Shown here one piece after another: positions 56,835-64,000 of a stretch of 64,000 bases of DNA. The stretch is from Heligmosomoides polygyrus polygyrus (lineage: Eukaryota > Nematoda > Chromadorea > Rhabditida > Heligmosomidae). The position numbers were made by a program, and so were the translations under genes. The first letter of the stretch is position 1, and each line of letters begins with the position of its first letter. Location of the stretch: positions 61,840,034-61,904,033 of the forward strand of contig OX377202.1 of assembly GCA_947396885.1 (NCBI GenBank), read 5' to 3'. The notes under the pieces were generated by a model. That model searched no databases. It was not told where the DNA came from and saw nothing but the letters and a program-made list of their open reading frames with translations.

Positions 56835-57713
56835 ATGCGCGTTGATGAATCCGGCCTCTGGTCCACCATAGTGGTCCCCTTACCGCCCTTCTCCCCATTA
56901 GTGGTCCTCCCATGCTCACGGCACGGTCGGTGACACGTATTCAGGATCAGAATGCTTGCTGCGCGACATAGGGGGCCCGTTTTCTGGATCAAGAAGCTCA
57001 GAAGCGTGCGCAGTCGCCGCTGTGTCGAACGTGAATAGGCTATGCATATGGCAGATTCCTTGTTCTCCGTATGAATTCCCTTACGGCTCCCTTCTTGTTG
57101 GTTCCCCGTTTTGGTCACGCCTCCAGGTCCCTTCTTCCAGGTAGATTCCTCCTCCACCCCTCGGGATCCTCCCTACTACTCTACCCCAATTAAGTAGGCC
57201 TCCCACACTCACGGCACGACGACGGCGACCATTGTGTGACATCGGTGTCACATCCACTACATCCGGTCTCTCTTAATGGTAATGTATCCCCTTGCTGATT
57301 CTCCTTACTGTCCCCCCTCCTCTGATTGGTAACTCCCTAATGATCCCTACATATTGCCTAAACTCTTCTTGATGCCATCTCCTGGCCTGCTTCCTTGTTC
57401 CCCCCATCGACCATTCCGATGCACCTCCTAGTCGCTGCCTCCTGGTCGCTGTTGGTTCTCCACCCCCAAAGTCCCCCTTCTCCCCTGCGTTTCTCCTGCT
57501 ACAGTAACATCCCACGTTCAATAGCAAATTTTGCTCGCGCTGTAGATGATGAGGCGTACCTCATTCAGGCTAGATCATTGACCGCCCTCGCTGTGGATAA
57601 TACGGCGTACCTCACTTCGGTTAGATCACTCGACCGATCTCGCTGTGGATGATGCGGCGTACCTCACTTAGGTTAGATCACTCGACGGTCAAATTTTTAT
57701 ATATAGGTGGTGA
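56835..57713 (-). mobile_element. Helitron-like family 2, copy G (partial)
   Basis: Minus strand 5' end TCACCACCTATATATAAAAA preceded by A at 57714, then about three 52-bp units, then DNA collinear with copies E and F as far as the CCACCATAGTGGTCCCC region. The 3' third is missing, replaced at about 56835 by a GATGAATCCGGCC MITE-like end. It supplies the empty site for the MITE at 33615. Confidence 0.5.
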
Positions 57714-58405
57714 TTCTTGCCTTTCATCCTTACAAAGCAGGCTTTGTTGATGATCATCTAGGTCTGTTTGATGCCCTGGTGATTATTTGTTTAACTTTAG
57801 TCCGGTCGACCGCTTCGTCAGTGATTGCAAGGAGATGTCGTGCTAGGTGTTCAGTTCGTGAAGAGCATGCTTGTTTTACACATTTTTTGCCTTGTTCCAT
57901 CAGTGTTAAGGAAGGTTTGAACAGATGTAGTTGATTTTAATACTTTTAATTATGTCGATTCAATTTTGTTGACTTTTGATGTTTACTTTTGATTTTTGTT
58001 TTGATTTGAATTTTTGACATCCTTCATGTCATGAATAAAGTTACTTGAAACACGTTTCCAACTTCGATTATACTAATAGACGTAAATGCTAGTTGCCATC
58101 AGCGGTCCGCTCAAAAATGTGTTAAAAAAGAGATTACAGCTTCTCGTCGAGGATAGGTCACAGAATGCAAAAACGCCGTCACCGACGGGAACCAAACCCA
58201 CAACCCCGATCCTGTGAAGCGAACACTCTACTACTATGCGGCTGCTGCTACTGTCAGCGTTGCCAACCGCACCTCTTATTACGCAACAACGCGGCTTTCG
58301 CCGGCCACAACTCGCTTAGCAGATCCACTTAGCAAATGCCCTCTACACAACTGTGATCTGCGTCTCGAGCTCTTTCGCGTTATAAATGTCACAAATATAA
58401 ATATA
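57714..58405. other. Unassigned; tRNA-like segment
   Basis: No gene supported. An AATAAA near 58033 follows short T-rich DNA, possibly a retroelement tail. The tRNA-like part is listed separately. Confidence 0.4.
58172..58245 (-). ncRNA. tRNA-like sequence (SINE head or tRNA pseudogene)
   Basis: Minus strand TAGTAGTAGAGTGTTCGC resembles an A box/D arm and GTGGGTTTGGTTCCCGT a T arm with B box, spaced as in a tRNA. The acceptor stem is not complementary. Likely a SINE head. Confidence 0.4.
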
Positions 58406-59654
58406 ATACTGGTCCCCTTATTGGTCCCCTTTCACTGAATCCCTTCACCGGTTCATATTACTGGTCCCACTTCACTGGTTCCCATCATTATTCCCCCTTC
58501 ATTGGTCAACCCTCTACCGTTCCCCCTTCACTGGACCCCTCCCTCTTCCTCAACTGGTCCTCGTTACTGGTCCCACCCTCACCTATCCCCCTTTACTGGT
58601 CCCAACTTTACTGGTCCCCCCTTTACCGGTCCCCCTTACTGGACCATCGTTTTTCTCCGCTCCCCCATTACTGATCCCATCTTCACTGGTTCCCTTTACT
58701 TGTCCCCCTTCACTGGCCAATCCTCTATCGGTCGCCTCTTCAATGGACCCCCCTTCACCGGTCCTCATTATTGGTCCCATTCTCACCGCTCCCCCTTAAC
58801 TGATCAACCCTTCAATGGACCCCTCCCTTCCCCTTCATCAGTCCCCGATACTGGTTCCATCCTCGCCGGTCCCCCTTTACTGGTCCCGCTTCACTGGTCC
58901 CACTTCCCTGGTTAACCTCTATCGGTCCCCCCTCCCCCTTCTTCACTGGACCCCCATCCCTTCACCGGTCCCATTACTGTTCCCACCTCACTGGTTCCCC
59001 TTCACTGGTACCCTTCACTGGTCCCCTTCACTGAACCCCTTCCTCCCCTTTCCCGAATCCCATTACTGGTCCCACCCTCACCGGTCCCCCTTTACTGGTC
59101 CCCTTTCACTAGTCCCCCCCCTCACTAGTCAACCCTCTATCTACCCCCCCCCCCCACCTCCTTCACCGGCCCCATTACTGGTTTCACCCTCACTGGTTCC
59201 CTTCACTGGTCCCTCATTGATGACACATCTTTTGAACCCGAACGCCTTTTGCGTGACATCAGTTACACCTCTTCCTAATCCAGACAGCCATTACGCCACA
59301 TCGATGATATGCCTTCTGAATCGGAAGCCTCTTGCGCGACACCGATGCGACACCTCTTCTCAACCCTGACGTCCTTTGTGCGTCATTAGTGACATGCCTT
59401 CTGAACCGAGACGCCTGTTGAACGACGTCGGTGACACCTCTTCTAAACTTGGACGCTCGCTTCCACGACGTCGATGCCACAAGTTATAAACTCGGACGCG
59501 TTTTGCGTGACATCGACACGTCTTCTGACCCCTCTTAACACAAAGTAGGCGACACTTTCCTGAATCCGGATGGCTGTTCCTCGACGTTTACGAAAGGCAA
59601 GATGGACAGACGGACGAGCAGACACAACCGCTTACTATCCTACTATATATAAAA
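58406..59654 (-). mobile_element. Helitron-like element, copy D (5' part)
   Basis: Minus strand: the 5' region (AGCGGTTGTGTCTGCTCGTCC, about 59630-59600, matching copy B) is followed by the 42-bp minisatellite (59216-59535) and the purine-rich minisatellite (58406-59215). The 3' unique block and hairpins are missing. Its 5' end abuts copy C head to head, with two TATATATAGTAGGA motifs in tandem at the boundary. Confidence 0.6.
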
Positions 59655-59804
59655 TCCTACTATATATAAGCGAGAACGGTCGTTTTTCTGTGGGTGAGTG
59701 AGTGTGTGTTTGTTTGCACAGTAGTGCAGAACGAGTGTGTTGGGAGGAAGCATGGGGAAGGGGGGGGGGGGGCAAGGGTTGTATTTGTCACCAGTTGTCA
59801 ACTG

Positions 59805-60094
59805 TTGTAGTTGTCGACAAGCGTCCATGTTCAGATGACATGTCGCCAATGTCGCGCAAAGGACGTTCAGGTTGAGAAGAGGTGTCACCGATGTCGCGCA
59901 AGGGGTGTTCGGATTCAGATGACGTGTCAACGATGTCTCGCCATGGTTCCGGATTCACACGTGTGAACGATGTCACGCAAAGCACGTCCGGCTTGAGAAG
60001 ACATGTCACCGACATCGCTCATCAGGTGCCTGGGTTCAGAAGAAGTGTCACCGATGTCGCGAAAGGCCTGTCCGAATTCAGCCGACGTGTTACC
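59805..60094. repeat. 42-bp minisatellite (copy C)
   Basis: Unit GATGTCGCGCAAAGG...GTTCAGAAGAGGTGTCACC repeats at 42 bp, with one 37-bp variant near 59933. Confidence 0.8.
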
Positions 60095-62190
60095 AGTGAA
60101 GGTGGGACCAGTAATAGGGACCGGTGAAGGATGGGGGTCCAGTAAGGGGAATCGGTAGAAGGTTAACCAATGAAGAGGGACCAGTTAAAGGGGGAGGGGT
60201 ACAGTGAAAGAGAGGACGGTAGAAGGTTGACCAGTGAAGAGGGGACCAAGTGAAGGGGGGACCGGTGAAGGGGAGAGGGGTCCAGTGAAGGGAGGGACCG
60301 GTGAAGGAGGGGGAAGAGGTCCAGTGAAGGGGGACCAGTGAAGGAGGGAGAGGGGTCCAGTAAAGGGGGGGGGGGGGCGGTAGAAGGTTGACCAGTGAAG
60401 AGGGGACCGGTGGGGAGGGGAGGGGTCCAGTGAAGGGAGGACCGGTAGAAGGTTGACCAGTGAAGAGGGGTGGCACCAGATGAAGAGGGACCGGTGAAAG
60501 AGGGGTCCAGTGACGGGAAGGACCGGTGAATGAGGGGGAAGAGGTCCAATGAAGGGGGACCAGTGAAGGAGGGGGAAGGGTCCAGTGAAGCGGGGGGGGG
60601 GTTAGAAGTTGACCAGTGAAGAGGGGAACGGTGAAGGAGGGGAAGGGGCCCAGTGAAGGATGGACCGGTAGAAGGTTGACCAGTGAAGAGGGGACCAGGT
60701 GAAGGGGGACCGGTGAGGGAGGGGCCCAGTGAAGAGGGGACCGGTGGGGAGGGGAGAGGTCCAGTGAAGGGAGGACCGGTAGAAGGTTGACCAGTGAAGA
60801 GGGGTGGCACCAGATGAAGAGGGACCGGTGAAAGAGGGGTCCAGTGACGGGAAGGACCGGTGAATGAGGGGAAGAGGTCCAATGAAGGGGGACCAGTGAA
60901 GGAGGGGGAAGGGTCCAGTGAAGCTGGGGGGGGGGGGGTTAGAAAGTTGACCAGTGAAGAGGGGAACTGTGAAGGAGGGGGAGGGGTCCAGTGAAGGATG
61001 GACCGGTAGAAGGTTCAATGGATCAGGTGAAGGGGGACCAGTGAAGAGGGGACCAGGTGAAGGGGACCGGTGAGAGAGGAGTCCAGTGAAGAGGGGACCG
61101 GTGAAGGAGGGGGAGGGGTCCAGTGAAGGGAGGACCGGTAGAAGGTTGAACAGTGAAGAGTGGATCAGGTGAAGGGGGACCGGTGAAGGGGGACCGTTGA
61201 GGAAGGGACCAGTTATGGGAACCGGTGAAAGGGGAGGGGTCCAGTGAAGGGGGACCGGAAAAGGGTTGAGGAATAAAAGGGGACCAGTGAGAGTGGGACC
61301 AGTAATGCGGATCGGTGAAGGATAGGGGGACCAGTGAAGAGGGGTCCAGTAAAGGGGGTGGCGGTAGAAGGTTGACCAGTGAAGAGAGGGGTGGGACCAG
61401 GTGAAGGGGGACCGGTGAAGGGGTAGGGGTCCCGTGAAAAGGGGAACGGTGAAGGAGGGGGAGGGGTCCAGTGAAGGATGGACCGGTAGAAGGTTGACCA
61501 GTGAAGAGGGCACCAGGTGAAGGGGGACCGGTGAGGGAGGGGCCCAGTGAAGAGGGGACTGGTGGGGAGGGGAGGGGTCCAACGAAGGGAGGATCGGTAG
61601 AAGGTTGACCAGTGAAGAGGGGACCAGGTGAAGGGGGACCGGTGGAGGAGGGGAGGGGTCCAGTGAAGGGAGGACCGTTGAGGAGGGGACCAGTTATGGG
61701 GACCGGTGAAGTGGGAGGGGTCCAGTGAAGGGGGACCGGAAAAGGGTTGAGGAATAAAAGGGGACCAGTGAGAGTGGGACCAGTAATGCGGATCGGTGAA
61801 GGATAGGGGGACCAGTGAAGAGGGGACCAGTAAAGGGAGGTCCAGTGAAAAGGTGGGAGCAGTAGTAAGGACTGACGAAGGGGGGGGGGGGGGGTGGGGG
61901 CCAGTGAAGGGTGAACCGGAAAAGGACTGACAATGAAGTGGAACCAGTGAAGAGGAACCAGTAATGGGGAGACCAGCGAGGGTGGGACCGGTGAAGGAGG
62001 AGGGAAGGGGGTCCAGTGAAGGGACCAATAGATGGGGTACCAGTGAATTACCAATCAAGAGGAGACCAGAATGGGAAGACTATTTAGGGGATTCGCTAAA
62101 GGGTCCAGTTATAGGACCATTGAAGTTGGGACCAGTAAAGGGGACTAGTGAAGGGAATCAGTGAAAGGGACCAATAAGGGGACCAGTGTT
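60095..62190. repeat. Long GGACCAGTGAAG minisatellite (copy C)
   Basis: About 2.1 kb of G-rich units (ggaccagtgaagggg, ggaccggtgaagg, ggtccagtgaaggg, gtagaaggttgacc). Larger duplications are superimposed: about 60409-60616 recurs at 60735-60955, and 61197-61350 at 61677-61830. Long minus-strand frames rich in Thr-Gly-Pro and Trp-Thr-Pro are by-products of the repeat. Confidence 0.85.
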
Positions 62191-62910
62191 TTCTCTCATT
62201 GTCGTCCAACGTGGCGTCACAAGACGTGCTACAGGCGTCGTGTCACGTGTGTCTGGATGCAAAAGACGTGTCGTAGACGTCGTGACATGTGAGTCCGGAC
62301 TCAGCAAATGTGTCATAGATCCAACGTGCCTCCGGATCCTGAAGGCGTGCCACAGACGAGACTTGGCACAGCATCCGTGAGATTTTCAGATTACTTTTTA
62401 AAGGTTTCGTGCAACAACGAGTGTGCACGTACTTGACTCTCACTTCTCACTTTTCTGCCGATACATGGGTAAGGGGATATTGGTGGAGTGGGTGGGGGGG
62501 GGGGAGGCTAGGGAGAATGAGTAAAGGAATCGGAGTAATGTTATTCCTATCGGACTGTGAACTGCATCGTGCGGTCTACCAATAACAATTGATTTCATTT
62601 GTGTTTCCGCAGAATAAGCACTTCGGATTAAGGCTCTCTCTCTCTGTTTGTCGCCATGTACGCCACGAGTACTTCAGGGAGTGAATCGCGTACGTGCGAT
62701 AGAGGGTGGGTGAGCCCCATAGGAGCAGTTTTGAAGACTATGTCCTACCGTGTCCCGCTATACTATTCTATATAGTAAAACCAGTTTTTCTACTCTAATG
62801 AATGAGGAAAGGCCTAAAGAGGACAAGAAGACGGTCGGGGTTGTGTGTTTGTTATCCGGGTTTTGGGGGCGAAGCCCCCAACCAGACGTTTGGCGGCCAG
62901 TAGGCCTGAA

Positions 62911-64000
62911 AGATATCGTTGAGTTAGTTTCCGCAGATGAGGTATCCCCTGTTGTTCCTGTTAAGGCAGACGCCAATAAACACTGCAGAAAATTCATACA
63001 CCATACGTAGTAGACAAAAAATATTGAGAAACCTAGTTACAAAATGGCTAGGTTTCTAGAGGATCAAAGTTGGAGATTATTGGACACAACCTCTCAAGTA
63101 AAAAATTGGAGTGGACACAATCTATTTCGGAAAAGTACCATCAAACAGTCTACTTACGAAGGTTGTAACTTTAGTGGTCCCTCAGGTAGCTCGTCTAGTT
63201 GATCTGCCACTATATATTATTGGTTCCTTTAGGTGAAGAATCCACTAAAACCGGTGGTGCATACAAGTTTATTTTTGATACAAACGAGGCTAACTACTAT
63301 TCGCTATTAGGAATTGGGTATTGAACGAGGCGTCTCGAGCCGTAGAGCTGTGGAGCCTGAAGAGCCGATGGGTGCAAGAGAGTCGTGAGGAGCCGACCAG
63401 AACGATCGTCGGTCCGCTCGACTTATACTTGCAGGGTCAAAGACGTTCTTATTGTGGAATGTAAGCATTTCCCTAAATGTTTTCGATCATATCTTCGAAA
63501 GCTAAGTGTGGGAATCAACAAAAAAAAACACAGATGAACAATCTTTCTATTTTCTTACCGTATTTATTATTGTAGCCTCGCTACAATAACACTGAAAACT
63601 CATTCTACGGTCAACAAGCGCCTAAGAACGTAACTGGAAAACTCTCTCAACGCAGAGTTTTTCGATTTGCATCTTGTTAGTGTTGGGGAGTATTTTACCA
63701 CAATACTTTTTCTGTGATTACTTCTGAAGGCACTACCTCGATTGCCTAATCCTCAAGTTTTTACTCCTTATTAATATTTATGAAAATGTTTTTCTAAAAA
63801 TTTTCAATAATGCAAATGGTGATGAAGACCGTTTTAATCTTCGGACTGCAATAAATGTTATTGCAGACTGATCAGCAAAGTGAGAACCTCCGTTAGCTGG
63901 TTAGAAGTTAACAGTACTTAGCTCGTGCAAAATAAGACGGACAACTATCATATTGGAGATGTTTGACATAAGAATGCTGCTGGTTTCCGCGACTTCTGAT
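62911..64000. other. Unassigned interval; strong hairpin
   Basis: No gene supported. At 63567-63589 a perfect 10-bp hairpin TTATTGTAGC/GCTACAATAA with loop CTC stands in AT-rich DNA. Nothing else recognised. Confidence 0.4.

Larger units (their letters stand above)
59655..62910 (+). mobile_element. Helitron-like element, copy C
   Basis: Starts TCCTACTATATATAAGCGAG after A (59654). It then has a GTGAGTGAGTGTGTG stretch, the 42-bp minisatellite (59805-60094), 2.1 kb of purine-rich minisatellite, a unique block (62190-62860) matching copy A, and the TTGGGGGCGAAGCCCCCAA hairpin (62863-62881). The terminal hairpin is cut: after GGCCAGTAGGCCTGAA (about 62910) the CGTCTGG end is missing. Length about 3.26 kb, the longest copy. 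Confidence 0.65.

Noticed and set aside
60163..62058. Long minus-strand frames (up to 343 codons) rich in Thr-Gly-Pro and Trp-Thr-Pro
   Set aside because: They are translations of the G-rich minisatellite in three overlapping frames; codon periodicity follows the repeat, not a protein.

Overview
This is a gene-poor eukaryotic interval made almost entirely of transposable-element remains; I find no convincing host gene, rRNA or functional tRNA. The best clue to the host is two kinds of RTE-type non-LTR elements (13.9-16.2 kb and 47.7-50.9 kb) whose protein segments look like the RTE families abundant in strongylid/hookworm-type nematodes. Decayed mariners, Penelope-like elements (PLEs), BEL/Pao-like and Gypsy-like gag fragments and Helitron-like elements fit a metazoan, probably nematode, genome. 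The species call is inference.

Layout. 0-0.9 kb: 3' part of a Helitron-like element. 0.98-8.29 kb: one CR1/Jockey-like LINE split in three by a PLE pair (2.32-6.38) and a mariner (6.68-7.94). The PLE pair is itself split by an RTE 3' end (4.19-5.95), which is split by a hAT element (4.32-5.75), so four insertion levels can be ordered by target-site duplications. 9.0-9.6: gutted mariner. 10.0-12.3: PLE. 12.3-12.8: small TIR transposon with an HTH remnant. 13.9-16.2: RTE inside a hAT remnant. 17.4-17.6: 200-base assembly gap. 17.6-19.2: minus-strand PLE that runs into a 12.2-kb tandem array (18.64-30.87) of about 15 nearly identical 817-bp units, each a 5' slice of that PLE plus its terminal repeat. 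31-33: LTR-like block and Gypsy-like gag pseudogene bounded by PLE ends. 33.0-34.45, 42.9-44.44 and 56.8-57.7: a second Helitron-like repeat family. 34.4-35.5: foldback element. 37.9-39.7: complete non-autonomous Helitron-like element. 40.9-41.2: a coding-free pair of inverted PLE ends. 47.2-47.6: MITE. 47.7-50.9: near-full-size RTE with a 16-bp target duplication. 51.3: BEL/Pao-like gag scrap. 53.4-56.7: element with about 0.8-kb inverted arms carrying an inverted-duplicated mariner. 58.4-62.9: two Helitron-like elements head to head with very long purine-rich minisatellites.

How the parts relate. All protein-coding matter belongs to selfish elements and nearly all of it is broken by stops, frameshifts or deletions. 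The most interesting theme is the PLE terminal repeat. In three diverged PLE families here (2.3-6.4 kb; the 817-bp array; 41 kb) it carries a motif with the core, stem II and short palindromic stem III expected of minimal hammerhead ribozymes, and the flanking stem I halves differ in sequence between families yet stay complementary. In the array this motif recurs about once every 817 bp. The second theme is a Helitron-like family whose interior has been taken over by two minisatellites (a 42-bp unit and a GGACCAGTGAAG-type unit), with copies from 1.8 to 3.3 kb long mainly because the minisatellite differs in length.
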